A stretch of DNA of 64,000 nucleotides from Auanema rhodensis (GCA_964057225.1 OZ059897.1:20026001-20090000); one strand, 5' to 3'; counted from the stretch's first letter, positions 11,401 through 25,974 are shown. The notes: generated by a model not told the origin, from the sequence alone. Numbers and translations are program-made.

Positions 11401-14039
11401 CGAAAAATTTCAAAATAATTTAGCAAAAAGTAGATGTTTTTAGATTTCTTTTTTCAAGGCAAAGACGATGGACAATGTTATTCAACGAAAAAATTAATTC
11501 TTCAGGGTGAAAATCGAGGATATAAGTGTAAACTTATATCAGTTGATATCTCGGTGCATTTTTAAGCTAGCGCAAATCTGATAACACAGATCGACGCAGC
11601 TTAAAAATCCGCATCGAATGCACTATACTACATTGGGAAACGCTTAATACAAAAATTAGTTATGATCGTTTGAAAAATGATGCATTAGTGTATGTTGAGT
11701 TTCCATGTACACTCAACATTGCTTCCAAAAACATTTTGACAAAAATTTTTTCGAAAAATTTCAAAATAATTTAGCAAAAAGTAGATGTTTTTAGATTCCT
11801 TTTTTCAAGGCAAAGACGATGGACAATGTTATTCAACGAAAAAATTAATTCTTCAGGGTGAAAATCGAGGATATAAGTGTAAACTTATATCAGTTGATAT
11901 CTCGGTGCATTTTTAAGCTAGCGCAAATCTGATAACACAGATCGACGCAGCTTAAAAATCCGCATCGAATGCACTATACTACATTGGGAAACGCTTAATA
12001 CAAAAATTAGTTATGATCGTTTGAAAAATGATGCATTAGTGTATGTTGAGTTTCCATGTACACTCAACATTGCTTCCAAAAACATTTTGACAAAAATTTT
12101 TTCGAAAAATTTCAAAATAATTTAGCAAAAAGTAGATGTTTTTAGATTCCTTTTTTCAAGGCAAAGACGATGGACAATGTTATTCAACGAAAAAATTAAT
12201 TCTTCAGGGTGAAAATCGAGGATATAAGTGTAAACTTATATCAGTTGATATCTCGGTGCATTTTTAAGCTAGCGCAAATCTGATAACACAGATCGACGCA
12301 GCTTAAAAATCCGCATCGAATGCACTATACTACATTGGGAAACGCTTAATACAAAAATTAGTTATGATCGTTTGAAAAATGATGCATTAGTGTATGTTGA
12401 GTTTCCATGTACACTCAACATTGCTTCCAAAAACATTTTGACAAAAATTTTTTCGAAAAATTTCAAAATAATTTAGCAAAAAGTAGATGTTTTTAGATTC
12501 CTTTTTTCAAGGCAAAGACGATGGACAATGTTATTTAACGAAAAAATTAATTCTTCAGGGTGAAAATCGAGGATATAAGTGTAAACTTATATCAGTTGAT
12601 ATCTCGGTGCATTTTTAAGCTAGCGCAAATCTGATAACACAGATCGACGCAGCTTAAAAATCCGCATCGAATGCACTATACTACATTGAGAAACGCTTAA
12701 TACAAAAATTAGTTATGATCGTTTGAAAAATGATGCATTAGTGTATGTTGAGTTTCCATGTACACTCAACATTGCTTCCAAAAACATTTTGACAAAAATT
12801 TTTTCGAAAAATTTCAAAATAATTTAGCCAAAAGTAGATGTTTTTAGATTACTTTTTTCAAGGCAAAGACGATGGACAATGTTATTCAACGAAAAAATTA
12901 ATTCTTCAGGGTGAAAATCGAGGATATAAGTGTAAACTTATATCAGTTGATATCTCGGTGCATTTTTAAGCTAGCGCAAATCTGATAACACAGATCGACG
13001 CAGCTTAAAAATCCGCATCGAATGCACTATACTACATTGAGAAACGCTTAATACAAAAATTAGTTATGATCGTTTGAAAAATGATGCATTAGTGTATGTT
13101 GAGTTTCCATGTACACTCAACATTGCTTCCAAAAACATTTTGACAAAAATTTTTTCGAAAAATTTCAAAATAATTTAGCAAAAAGTAGATGTTTTTAGAT
13201 TCCTTTTTTCAAGGCAAAGACGATGGACAATGTTATTTAACGAAAAAATTAATTCTTCAGGGTGAAAATCGAGGATATAAGTGTAAACTTATATCAGTTG
13301 ATATCTCGGTGCATTTTTAAGCTAGCGCAAATCTGATAACACAGATCGACGCAGCTTAAAAATCCGCATCGAATGCACTATACTACATGGAAGAACGCTT
13401 AATACAAAAATTAGTTATGATCGTTTGAAAAATGATGCATTAGTGTATGTTGAGTTTCCATGTACACTCAACATTGCTTCCAAAAACATTTTGACAAAAA
13501 TTTTTTCGAAAAATTTCAAAATAATTTAGCAAAAAGTAGATGTTTTTAGCTTTCTTTTTTCAAGGCAAAGACGATGGACAATGTTATTCAACGAAAAAAT
13601 TAATTCTTCAGGGTGAAAATCGAGGATATAAGTGTAAACTTATATCAGTTGATATCTCGGTGCATTTTTAAGCTAGCGCAAATCTGATAACACAGATCGA
13701 CGCAGCTTAAAAATCCGCATCGAATGCACTATACTACATTGGGAAACGCTTAATACAAAAATTAGTTATGATCGTTTGAAAAATGATGCATTAGTGTATG
13801 TTGAGTTTCCATGTACACTCAACATTGCTTCCAAAAACATTTTGACAAAAATTTTTTCGAAAAATTTCAAAATAATTTAGCAAAAAGTAGATGTTTTTAG
13901 ATTCCTTTTTTCAAGGCAAAGACGATGGACAATGTTATTCAACGAAAAAATTAATTCTTCAGGGTGAAAATCGAGGATATAAGTGTAAACTTATATCAGT
14001 TGATATCTCGGTGCATTTTTAAGCTAGCGCAAATCTGAT
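8424..14039. repeat. Pentameric HOR, 1755-bp units with one extra G monomer
   Basis: The unit is M(T252), L(C194/A216), L(T252), M(T216), G(C252). Complete units start at 8424 and 10179. A third starts at 12285, separated by one additional G monomer at 11934, and its first monomer has a G head in place of M while keeping T252. The order and linked markers are directly visible. The insertion of a 351-bp G monomer shows how single-monomer expansion disturbs the higher-order period. Confidence 0.85.
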
Positions 14040-15092
14040 AACACAGATCGACGCAGCTTAAAAATCCGCATCGAATGCACTATACTACATTGGGAAACGC
14101 TTAATACAAAAATTAGTTATGATCGTTTGAAAAATGATGCATTAGTGTATGTTGAGTTTCCATGTACACTCAACATTGCTTCCAAAAACATTTTGACAAA
14201 AATTTTTTCGAAAAATTTCAAAATAATTTAGCAAAAAGTAGATGTTTTTAGATTCCTTTTTTCAAGGCAAAGACGATGGACAATGTTATTCAACGAAAAA
14301 ATTAATTCTTCAGGGTGAAAATCGAGGATATAAGTGTAAACTTATATCAGTTGATATCTCGGTGCATTTTTAAGCTAGCGCAAATCTGATAACACAGATC
14401 GACGCAGCTTAAAAATCCGCATCGAATGCACTATACTACATTGGGAAACGCTTAATACAAAAATTAGTTATGATCGTTTGAAAAATGATGCATTAGTGTA
14501 TGTTGAGTTTCCATGTACACTCAACATTGCTTCCAAAAACATTTTGACAAAAATTTTTTCGAAAAATTTCAAAATAATTTAGCAAAAAGTAGATGTTTTT
14601 AGATTCCTTTTTTCAAGGCAAAGACGATGGACAATGTTATTCAACGAAAAAATTAATTCTTCAGGGTGAAAATCGAGGATATAAGTGTAAACTTATATCA
14701 GTTGATATCTCGGTGCATTTTTAAGCTAGCGCAAATCTGATAACACAGATCGACGCAGCTTAAAAATCCGCATCGAATACACTATACTACATTGGGAAAC
14801 GCTTAATACAAAAATTAGTTATGATCGTTTGAAAAATGATGCATTAGTGTATGTTGAGTTTCCATGTACACTCAACATTGCTTCCAAAAACATTTTGACA
14901 AAAATTTTTTCGAAAAATTTCAAAATAATTTAGCAAAAAGTAGATGTTTTTAGATTCCTTTTTTCAAGGCAAAGACGATGGACAATGTTATTCAACGAAA
15001 AAATTAATTCTTCAGGGTGAAAATCGAGGATATAAGTGTAAACTTATATCAGTTGATATCTCGGTGCATTTTTAAGCTAGCGCAAATCTGAT
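13689..15092. repeat. Run of four near-identical G-head monomers
   Basis: Copies at 13689, 14040, 14391 and 14742 all have TTGGG heads, C252, A299 and G325. The last has a private A in place of G at position 37 (GAATACACT). A similar run of three covers 11583-12635, the third having T252. These look like local single-monomer amplification at the right end of the pentamer units. Confidence 0.82.
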
Positions 15093-17198
15093 AACACAGA
15101 TCGACGCAGCTTAAAAATCCGCATCGAATGCACTATACTACATTGAGAAACGCTTAATACAAAAATTAGTTATGATCGTTTGAAAAATGATGCATTAGTG
15201 TATGTTGAGTTTCCATGTACACTCAACATTGCTTCCAAAAACATTTTGACAAAAATTTTTTCGAAAAATTTCAAAATAATTCAGCAAAAAGTAGATGTTT
15301 TTAGATTCCTTTTTTCAAGGCAAAGACGATGGACAATGTTATTTAACGAAAAAATTAATTCTTCAGGGTGAAAATCGAGAATATAAGTGTAAACTTATAT
15401 CAGTTGATATCTCGGTGCATTTTTAAGCTAGCGCAAATCTGATAACACAGATCGACGCAGCTTAAAAATCCGCATCGAATGCACTATACTACATGGAAGA
15501 ACGCTTAATACAAAAATTAGTTATGATCGTTTGAAAAATGATGCATTAGTGTATGTTGAGTTTCCATGTACACTCAACATTGCTTCCAAAAACATTTTGA
15601 CAAAAATTTTTTCGAAAAATTTCAAAATAATTTAGCAAAAAGTAGATGTTTTTAGATTCCTTTTTTCAAGGCAAAGACGATGGACAATGTTATTCAACGA
15701 AAAAATTAATTCTTCAGGGTGAAAATCGAGGATATAAGTGTAAACTTATATCAGTTGATATCTCGGTGCATTTTTAAGCTAGCGCAAATCTGATAACACA
15801 GATCGACGCAGCTTAAAAATCCGCATTGAATGCACTATACTACATTGGGAAACGCTTAATACAAAAATTAGTTATGATCGTTTGAAAAATGATGCATTAG
15901 TGTATGTTGAGTTTCCATGTACACTCAACATTGCTTCCAAAAACATTTTGACAAAAATTTTTTCGAAAAATTTCAAAATAATTTAGCAAAAAGTAGATGT
16001 TTTTAGATTCCTTTTTTCAAGGCAAAGACGATGGACAATGTTATTCAACGAAAAAATTAATTCTTCAGGGTGAAAATCGAGGATATAAGTGTAAACTTAT
16101 ATCAGTTGATATCTCGGTGCATTTTTAAGCTAGCGCAAATCTGATAACACAGATCGACGCAGCTTAAAAATCCGCATTGAATGCACTATACTACATTGGG
16201 AAACGCTTAATACAAAAATTAGTTATGATCGTTTGAAAAATGATGCATTAGTGTATGTTGAGTTTCCATGTACACTCAACATTGCTTCCAAAAACATTTT
16301 GACAAAAATTTTTTCGAAAATTTTCAAAATAATTTAGCAAAAAGTAGATGTTTTTAGATTCCTTTTTTCAAGGCAAAGACGATGGACAATGTTATTCAAC
16401 GAAAAAATTAATTCTTCAGGGTGAAAATCGAGGATATAAGTGTAAACTTATATCAGTTGATATCTCGGTGCATTTTTAAGCTAGCGCAAATCTGATAACA
16501 CAGATCGACGCAGCTTACAAATCCGCATCGAATGCACTATACTACATTGAGAAACGCTTAATACAAAAATTAGTTATGATCGTTTGAAAAATGATGCATT
16601 AGTGTATGTTGAGTTTCCATGTACACTCAACATTGCTTCCAAAAACATTTTGACAAAAATTTTTTCGAAAAATTTCAAAATAATTCAGCAAAAAGTAGAT
16701 GTTTTTAGATTCCTTTTTTCAAGGCAAAGACGATGGACAATGTTATTTAACGAAAAAATTAATTCTTCAGGGTGAAAATCGAGAATATAAGTGTAAACTT
16801 ATATCAGTTGATATCTCGGTGCATTTTTAAGCTAGCGCAAATCTGATAACACAGATCGACGCAGCTTAAAAATCCGCATCGAATGCACTATACTACATTG
16901 GGAAACGCTTAATACAAAAATTAGTTATGATCGTTTGAAAAATGATGCATTAGTGTATGTTGAGTTTCCATGTACACTCAACATTGCTTCCAAAAACATT
17001 TTGACAAAAATTTTTTCGAAAAATTTCAAAATAATTTAGCAAAAAGTAGATGTTTTTAGATTCCTTTTTTCAAGGCAAAGACGATGGACAATGTTATTCA
17101 ACGAAAAAATTAATTCTTCAGGGTGAAAATCGAGGATATAAGTGTAAACTTATATCAGTTGATATCTCGGTGCATTTTTAAGCTAGCGCAAATCTGAT
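15093..17198. repeat. Tetramer-like segment with C190 monomers
   Basis: Order: L(C190, T252, A288) at 15093, M at 15444, G at 15795, G at 16146, then L(C190) at 16497 and G at 16848. The two C190 monomers are 1404 bp apart, four monomers. Both intervening G monomers share T at 33 (GCATTGAATG). C190 turns the TAG at 190-192 into CAG, the only reason a 63-codon frame is open here. A related segment sits at 23518-25974. Confidence 0.8.
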
Positions 17199-18602
17199 AA
17201 CACAGATCGACGCAGCTTAAAAATCCGCATCGAATGCACTATACTACATTGAGAAACGCTTAATACAAAAATTAGTTATGATCGTTTGAAAAATGATGCA
17301 TTAGTGTATGTTGAGTTTCCATGTACACTCAACATTGCTTCCAAAAACATTTTGACAAAAATTTTTTCGAAAAATTTCAAAATAATTTAGCAAAAAGTAG
17401 ATGTTTTTAGATTCCTTTTTTCAAGGCAAAGACGATGGACAATGTTATTTAACGAAAAAATTAATTCTTCAGGGTGAAAATCGAGGATATAAGTGTAAAC
17501 TTATATCAGTTGATATCTCGGTGCATTTTTAAGCTAGCGCAAATCTGATAACACAGATCGACGCAGCTTAAAAATCCGCATCGAATGCACTATACTACAT
17601 TGAGAAACGCTTAATACAAAAATTAGTTATGATCGTTTGAAAAATGATGCATTAGTGTATGTTGAGTTTCCATGTACACTCAACATTGCTTCCAAAAACA
17701 TTTTGACAAAAATTTTTTCGAAAAATTTCAAAATAATTTAGCCAAAAGTAGATGTTTTTAGATTACTTTTTTCAAGGCAAAGACGATGGACAATGTTATT
17801 CAACGAAAAAATTAATTCTTCAGGGTGAAAATCGAGGATATAAGTGTAAACTTATATCAGTTGATATCTCGGTGCATTTTTAAGCTAGCGCAAATCTGAT
17901 AACACAGATCGACGCAGCTTAAAAATCCGCATCGAATGCACTATACTACATTGAGAAACGCTTAATACAAAAATTAGTTATGATCGTTTGAAAAATGATG
18001 CATTAGTGTATGTTGAGTTTCCATGTACACTCAACATTGCTTCCAAAAACATTTTGACAAAAATTTTTTCGAAAAATTTCAAAATAATTTAGCCAAAAGT
18101 AGATGTTTTTAGATTACTTTTTTCAAGGCAAAGACGATGGACAATGTTATTCAACGAAAAAATTAATTCTTCAGGGTGAAAATCGAGGATATAAGTGTGA
18201 ACTTATATCAGTTGATATCTCGGTACATTTTTAAGCTAGCGCAAATCTGATAACACAGATCGACGCAGCTTAAAAATCCGCATCGAATGCACTATACTAC
18301 ATTGAGAAACGCTTAATACAAAAATTAGTTATGATCGTTTGAAAAATGATGCATTAGTGTATGTTGAGTTTCCATGTACACTCAACATTGCTTCCAAAAA
18401 CATTTTGACAAAAATTTTTTCGAAAAATTTCAAAATAATTTAGCAAAAAGTAGATGTTTTTAGATTCCTTTTTTCAAGGCAAAGACGATGGACAATGTTA
18501 TTTAACGAAAAAATTAATTCTTCAGGGTGAAAATCGAGGATATAAGTGTAAACTTATATCAGTTGATATCTCGGTGCATTTTTAAGCTAGCGCAAATCTG
18601 AT

Positions 18603-21600
18603 AACACAGATCGACGCAGCTTAAAAATCCGCATCGAATGCACTATACTACATGGAAGAACGCTTAATACAAAAATTAGTTATGATCGTTTGAAAAATGA
18701 TGCATTAGTGTATGTTGAGTTTCCATGTACACTCAACATTGCTTCCAAAAACATTTTGACAAAAATTTTTTCGAAAAATTTCAAAATAATTTAGCAAAAA
18801 GTAGATGTTTTTAGATTCCTTTTTTCAAGGCGAAGACGATGGACAATGTTATTGAACGAAAAAATTATTTCTTCAGGGTGAAAATCGAGGATATAAGTGT
18901 GAACTTATATCAGTTGATATATCGGTGCATTTTTAAGCTAGCGCAAATCTGATAACACAGATCGACGCAGCTTAAAAATCCGCATCGAATGCACTATACT
19001 ACATTGAGAAACGCTTAATACAAAAATTAGTTATGATCGTTTGAAAAATGATGCATTAGTGTATGTTGAGTTTCCATGTACACTCAACATTGCTTCCAAA
19101 AACATTTTGACAAAAATTTTTTCGAAAAATTTCAAAATAATTTAGCAAAAAGTAGATGTTTTTAGATTCCTTTTTTCAAGGCAAAGACGATGGACAATGT
19201 TATTTAACGAAAAAATTAATTCTTCAGGGTGAAAATCGAGGATATAAGTGTAAACTTATATCAGTTGATATCTCGGTGCATTTTTAAGCTAGCGCAAATC
19301 TGATAACACAGATCGACGCAGCTTAAAAATCCGCATCGAATGCACTATACTACATTGAGAAACGCTTAATACAAAAATTAGTTATGATCGTTTGAAAAAT
19401 GATGCATTAGTGTATGTTGAGTTTCCATGTACACTCAACATTGCTTCCAAAAACATTTTGACAAAAATTTTTTCGAAAAATTTCAAAATAATTTAGCCAA
19501 AAGTAGATGTTTTTAGATTACTTTTTTCAAGGCAAAGACGATGGACAATGTTATTCAACGAAAAAATTAATTCTTCAGGGTGAAAATCGAGGATATAAGT
19601 GTAAACTTATATCAGTTGATATCTCGGTGCATTTTTAAGCTAGCGCAAATCTGATAACACAGATCGACGCAGCTTAAAAATCCGCATCGAATGCACTATA
19701 CTACATTGAGAAACGCTTAATACAAAAATTAGTTATGATCGTTTGAAAAATGATGCATTAGTGTATGTTGAGTTTCCATGTACACTCAACATTGCTTCCA
19801 AAAACATTTTGACAAAAATTTTTTCGAAAAATTTCAAAATAATTTAGCAAAAAGTAGATGTTTTTAGATTCCTTTTTTTCAAGGCAAAGACGATGGACAA
19901 TGTTATTTAACGAAAAAATTAATTCTTCAGGGTGAAAATCGAGGATATAAGTGTGAACTTATATCAGTTGATATATCGGTGCATTTTTAAGCTAGCGCAA
20001 ATCTGATAACACAGATCGACGCAGCTTAAAAATCCGCATCGAATGCACTATACTACATTGAGAAACGCTTAATACAAAAATTAGTTATGATCGTTTGAAA
20101 AATGATGCATTAGTGTATGTTGAGTTTCCATGTACACTCAACATTGCTTCCAAAAACATTTTGACAAAAATTTTTTCGAAAAATTTCAAAATAATTTAGC
20201 AAAAAGTAGATGTTTTTAGATTCCTTTTTTCAAGGCAAAGACGATGGACAATGTTATTTAACGAAAAAATTAATTCTTCAGGGTGAAAATCGAGGATATA
20301 AGTGTAAACTTATATCAGTTGATATCTCGGTGCATTTTTAAGCTAGCGCAAATCTGATAACACAGATCGACGCAGCTTAAAAATCCGCATCGAATGCACT
20401 ATACTACATTGAGAAACGCTTAATACAAAAATTAGTTATGATCGTTTGAAAAATGATGCATTAGTGTATGTTGAGTTTCCATGTACACTCAACATTGCTT
20501 CCAAAAACATTTTGACAAAAATTTTTTCGAAAAATTTCAAAATAATTTAGCCAAAAGTAGATGTTTTTAGATTACTTTTTTCAAGGCAAAGACGATGGAC
20601 AATGTTATTCAACGAAAAAATTAATTCTTCAGGGTGAAAATCGAGGATATAAGTGTAAACTTATATCAGTTGATATCTCGGTGCATTTTTAAGCTAGCGC
20701 AAATCTGATAACACAGATCGACGCAGCTTAAAAATCCGCATCGAATGCACTATACTACATTGAGAAACGCTTAATACAAAAATTAGTTATGATCGTTTGA
20801 AAAATGATGCATTAGTGTATGTTGAGTTTCCATGTACACTCAACATTGCTTCCAAAAACATTTTGACAAAAATTTTTTCGAAAAATTTCAAAATAATTTA
20901 GCAAAAAGTAGATGTTTTTAAATTCCTTTTTTCAAGGCAAAGACGATGGACAATGTTATTTAACGAAAAAATTAATTCTTCAGGGTGAAAATCGAGGATA
21001 TAAGTGTAAACTTATATCAGTTGATATCTCGGTGCATTTTTAAGCTAGCGCAAATCTGATAACACAGATCGACGCCGCTTAAAAATCCGCATCGAATGCA
21101 CTATACTACATGGAAGAACGCTTAATACAAAAATTAGTTATGATCGTTTGAAAAATGATGCATTAGTGTATGTTGAGTTTCCATGTACACTCAACATTGC
21201 TTCCAAAAACATTTTGACAAAAATTTTTTCGAAAAATTTCAAAATAATTTAGCTAAAAGTAGATGTTTTTAGATTCCTTTTTTCAAGGCGAAGACGATGG
21301 ACAATGTTATTGAACGAAAAAATTATTTCTTCAGGGTGAAAATCGAGGATATAAGTGTGAACTTATATCAGTTGATATATCGGTGCATTTTTAAGCTAGC
21401 GCAAATCTGATAACACAGATCGACGCAGCTTAAAAATCCGCATCGAATGCACTATACTACATTGAGAAACGCTTAATACAAAAATTAGTTATGATCGTTT
21501 GAAAAATGATGCATTAGTGTATGTTGAGTTTCCATGTACACTCAACATTGCTTCCAAAAACATTTTGACAAAAATTTTTTCGAAAAATTTCAAAATAATT

Positions 21601-22464
21601 TAGCAAAAAGTAGATGTTTTTAGATTCCTTTTTTCAAGGCAAAGACGATGGACAATGTTATTTAACGAAAAAATTAATTCTTCAGGGTGAAAATCGAGGA
21701 TATAAGTGTAAACTTATATCAGTTGATATCTCGGTGCATTTTTAAGCTAGCGCAAATCTGATAACACAGATCGACGCAGCTTAAAAATCCGCATCGAATG
21801 CACTATACTACATTGAGAAACGCTTAATACAAAAATTAGTTATGATCGTTTGAAAAATGATGCATTAGTGTATGTTGAGTTTCCATGTACACTCAACATT
21901 GCTTCCAAAAACATTTTGACAAAAATTTTTTCGAAAAATTTCAAAATAATTTAGCCAAAAGTAGATGTTTTTAGATTACTTTTTTCAAGGCAAAGACGAT
22001 GGACAATGTTATTCAACGAAAAAATTAATTCTTCAGGGTGAAAATCGAGGATATAAGTGTAAACTTATATCAGTTGATATCTCGGTGCATTTTTAAGCTA
22101 GCGCAAATCTGATAACACAGATCGACGCAGCTTAAAAATCCGCATCGAATGCACTATACTACATTGAGAAACGCTTAATACAAAAATTAGTTATGATCGT
22201 TTGAAAAATGATGCATTAGTGTATGTTGAGTTTCCATGTACACTCAACATTGCTTCCAAAAACATTTTGACAAAAATTTTTTCGAAAAATTTCAAAATAA
22301 TTTAGCAAAAAGTAGATGTTTTTAGATTCCTTTTTTCAAGGCAAAGACGATGGACAATGTTATTTAACGAAAAAATTAATTCTTCAGGGTGAAAATCGAG
22401 GATATAAGTGTAAACTTATATCAGTTGATATCTCGGTGCATTTTTAAGCTAGCGCAAATCTGAT
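18603..22464. repeat. Seven-monomer periodic segment with M(G230, G252, T266, A319) markers
   Basis: An unusual M monomer with G230, G252, T266 and A319 lies at 18603 and again at 21061, 2458 bp apart (seven monomers including the 352-bp copy). Each is followed by L(T252) and L(C194/A216). Between them the L(T252), C194/A216 alternation continues at 19656-21060. This is the earliest appearance in the window of the T266 plus A319 tail that dominates domains 2 and 3, so it may be an island derived from those domains or their source. Confidence 0.75.
19656..20007 (+). repeat. 352-bp monomer with one extra T in the pyrimidine tract
   Basis: The tract after AGATTCC has seven T instead of six before CAAGG, so every later start shifts by one base. 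The copy has an L head, T252, G299 and A319. It is the only 352-bp monomer I found. A homopolymer length change is a plausible replication slip, but also a typical long-read error. Confidence 0.85.
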
Positions 22465-23517
22465 AACACAGATCGACGCAGCTTAAAAATCCGCATCGAA
22501 TGCACTATACTACATTGAGAAACGCTTAATACAAAAATTAGTTATGATCGTTTGAAAAATGATGCATTAGTGTATGTTGAGTTTCCATGTACACTCAACA
22601 TTGCTTCCAAAAACATTTTGACAAAAATTTTTTCGAAAAATTTCAAAATAATTTAGCAAAAAGTAGATGTTTTTAGATTTCTTTTTTCAAGGCAAAGACG
22701 ATGGACAATGTTATTCAACGAAAAAATTAATTCTTCAGGGTGAAAATCGAGGATATAAGTGTAAACATATATCAGTTGATATCTCGGTGCATTTTTAAGC
22801 TAGCGCAAATCTGATAACACAGATCGACGCAGCTTAAAAATCCGCATCGAATGCACTATACTACATTGGGAAACGCTTAATACAAAAATTAGTTATGATC
22901 GTTTGAAAAATGATGCATTAGTGTATGTTGAGTTTCCATGTACACTCAACATTGCTTCCAAAAACATTTTGACAAAAATTTTTTCGAAAAATTTCAAAAT
23001 AATTTAGCAAAAAGTAGATGTTTTTAGATTCCTTTTCTCAAGGCAAAGACGATGGACAATGTTATTCAACGAAAAAATTAATTCTTCAGGGTGAAAATCG
23101 AGGATATAAGTGTAAACTTATATCAGTTGATATCTCGGTGCATTTTTAAGCTAGCGCAAATCTGATAACACAGATCGACGCAGCTTAAAAATCCGCATCG
23201 AATGCACTATACTACATTGGGAAACGCTTAATACAAAAATTAGTTATGATCGTTTGAAAAATGATGCATTAGTGTATGTTGAGTTTCCATGTACACTCAA
23301 CATTGCTTCCAAAAACATTTTGACAAAAATTTTTTCGAAAAATTTCAGAATAATTTAGCAAAAAGTAGATGTTTTTAGATTCCTTTTTTCAAGGCAAAGA
23401 CGATGGACAATGTTATTCAACGAAAAAATTAATTCTTCAGGGTGAAAATCGAGGATATAAGTGTAAACTTATATCAGTTGATATCTCGGTGCATTTTTAA
23501 GCTAGCGCAAATCTGAT

Positions 23518-25974
23518 AACACAGATCGACGCAGCTTAAAAATCCGCATCGAATGCACTATACTACATTGAGAAACGCTTAATACAAAAATTAGTTATGA
23601 TCGTTTGAAAAATGATGCATTAGTGTATGTTGAGTTTCCATGTACACTCAACATTGCTTCCAAAAACATTTTGACAAAAATTTTTTCGAAAAATTTCAAA
23701 ATAATTCAGCAAAAAGTAGATGTTTTTAGATTCCTTTTTTCAAGGCAAAGACGATGGACAATGTTATTTAACGAAAAAATTAATTCTTCAGGGTGAAAAT
23801 CGAGAATATAAGTGTAAACTTATATCAGTTGATATCTCGGTGCATTTTTAAGCTAGCGCAAATCTGATAACACAGATCGACGCAGCTTAAAAATCCGCAT
23901 CGAATGCACTATACTACATGGAAGAACGCTTAATACAAAAATTAGTTATGATCGTTTGAAAAATGATGCATTAGTGTATGTTGAGTTTCCATGTACACTC
24001 AACATTGCTTCCAAAAACATTTTGACAAAAATTTTTTCGAAAAATTTCAAAATAATTTAGCAAAAAGTAGATGTTTTTAGATTTCTTTTTTCAAGGCAAA
24101 GACGATGGACAATGTTATTCAACGAAAAAATTAATTCTTCAGGGTGAAAATCGAGGATATAAGTGTAAACTTATATCAGTTGATATCTCGGTGCATTTTT
24201 AAGCTAGCGCAAATCTGATAACACAGATCGACGCAGCTTAAAAATCCGCATCGAATGCACTATACTACATTGGGAAACGCTTAATACAAAAATTAGTTAT
24301 GATCGTTTGAAAAATGATGCATTAGTGTATGTTGAGTTTCCATGTACACTCAACATTGCTTCCAAAAACATTTTGACAAAAATTTTTTCGAAAAATTTCA
24401 AAATAATTTAGCAAAAAGTAGATGTTTTTAGATTCCTTTTTTCAAGGCAAAGACGATGGACAATGTTATTCAACGAAAAAATTAATTCTTCAGGGTGAAA
24501 ATCGAGGATATAAGTGTAAACTTATATCAGTTGATATCTCGGTGCATTTTTAAGCTAGCGCAAATCTGATAACACAGATCGACGCAGCTTAAAAATCCGC
24601 ATCGAATGCACTATACTACATTGGGAAACGCTTAATACAAAAATTAGTTATGATCGTTTGAAAAATGATGCATTAGTGTATGTTGAGTTTCCATGTACAC
24701 TCAACATTGCTTCCAAAAACATTTTGACAAAAATTTTTTCGAAAAATTTCAAAATAATTTAGCAAAAAGTAGATGTTTTTAGATTCCTTTTTTCAAGGCA
24801 AAGACGATGGACAATGTTATTCAACGAAAAAATTAATTCTTCAGGGTGAAAATCGAGGATATAAGTGTAAACTTATATCAGTTGATATCTCGGTGCATTT
24901 TTAAGCTAGCGCAAATCTGATAACACAGATCGACGCAGCTTAAAAATCCGCATCGAATGCACTATACTACATTGAGAAACGCTTAATACAAAAATTAGTT
25001 ATGATCGTTTGAAAAATGATGCATTAGTGTATGTTGAGTTTCCATGTACACTCAACATTGCTTCCAAAAACATTTTGACAAAAATTTTTTCGAAAAATTT
25101 CAAAATAATTCAGCAAAAAGTAGATGTTTTTAGATTCCTTTTTTCAAGGCAAAGACGATGGACAATGTTATTTAACGAAAAAATTAATTCTTCAGGGTGA
25201 AAATCGAGAATATAAGTGTAAACTTATATCAGTTGATATCTCGGTGCATTTTTAAGCTAGCGCAAATCTGATAACACAGATCGACGCAGCTTAAAAATCC
25301 GCATCGAATGCACTATACTACATGGAAGAACGCTTAATACAAAAATTAGTTATGATCGTTTGAAAAATGATGCATTAGTGTATGTTGAGTTTCCATGTAC
25401 ACTCAACATTGCTTCCAAAAACATTTTGACAAAAATTTTTTCGAAAAATTTCAAAATAATTTAGCAAAAAGTAGATGTTTTTAGATTCCTTTTTTCAAGG
25501 CAAAGACGATGGACAATGTTATTCAACGAAAAAATTAATTCTTCAGGGTGAAAATCGAGGATATAAGTGTAAACTTATATCAGTTGATATCTCGGTGCAT
25601 TTTTAAGCTAGCGCAAATCTGATAACACAGATCGACGCAGCTTAAAAATCCGCATCGAATGCACTATACTACATTGGGAAACGCTTAATACAAAAATTAG
25701 TTATGATCGTTTGAAAAATGATGCATTAGTGTATGTTGAGTTTCCATGTACACTCAACATTGCTTCCAAAAACATTTTGACAAAAATTTTTTCGAAAAAT
25801 TTCAAAATAATTTAGCAAAAAGTAGATGTTTTTAGATTCCTTTTTTCAAGGCAAAGACGATGGACAATGTTATTCAACGAAAAAATTAATTCTTCAGGGT
25901 GAAAATCGAGGATATAAGTGTAAACTTATATCAGTTGATATCTCGGTGCATTTTTAAGCTAGCGCAAATCTGAT
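23518..25974. repeat. Second C190 tetramer segment, paralogous to 15093-17198
   Basis: Order: L(C190) at 23518, M(T216) at 23869, G at 24220, G at 24571, L(C190) at 24922, M at 25273, G at 25624. The two C190 copies are again 1404 bp apart and sit 8425 bp after their counterparts in the earlier segment (24 monomers, one base longer because of the 352-bp copy). C190 and A288 occur together only in these four monomers; A288 alone occurs at 30538. The two segments therefore share a recent common origin. Confidence 0.8.

Noticed and set aside
15180-15371. 63-codon open frame (also at 16584, 23605 and 25009)
   Set aside because: It starts at TTG, lies wholly inside the satellite monomer and exists only because T190 became C, removing a TAG present in the other copies. 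No Kozak-like or Shine-Dalgarno context, no recognisable domain, and no sign of selection on codons.
19656-20007. 352-bp copy as a distinct subfamily
   Set aside because: It differs in length by one T in a homopolymer and has not spread; it may be a slip or a sequencing error, so it is listed only as a length variant.
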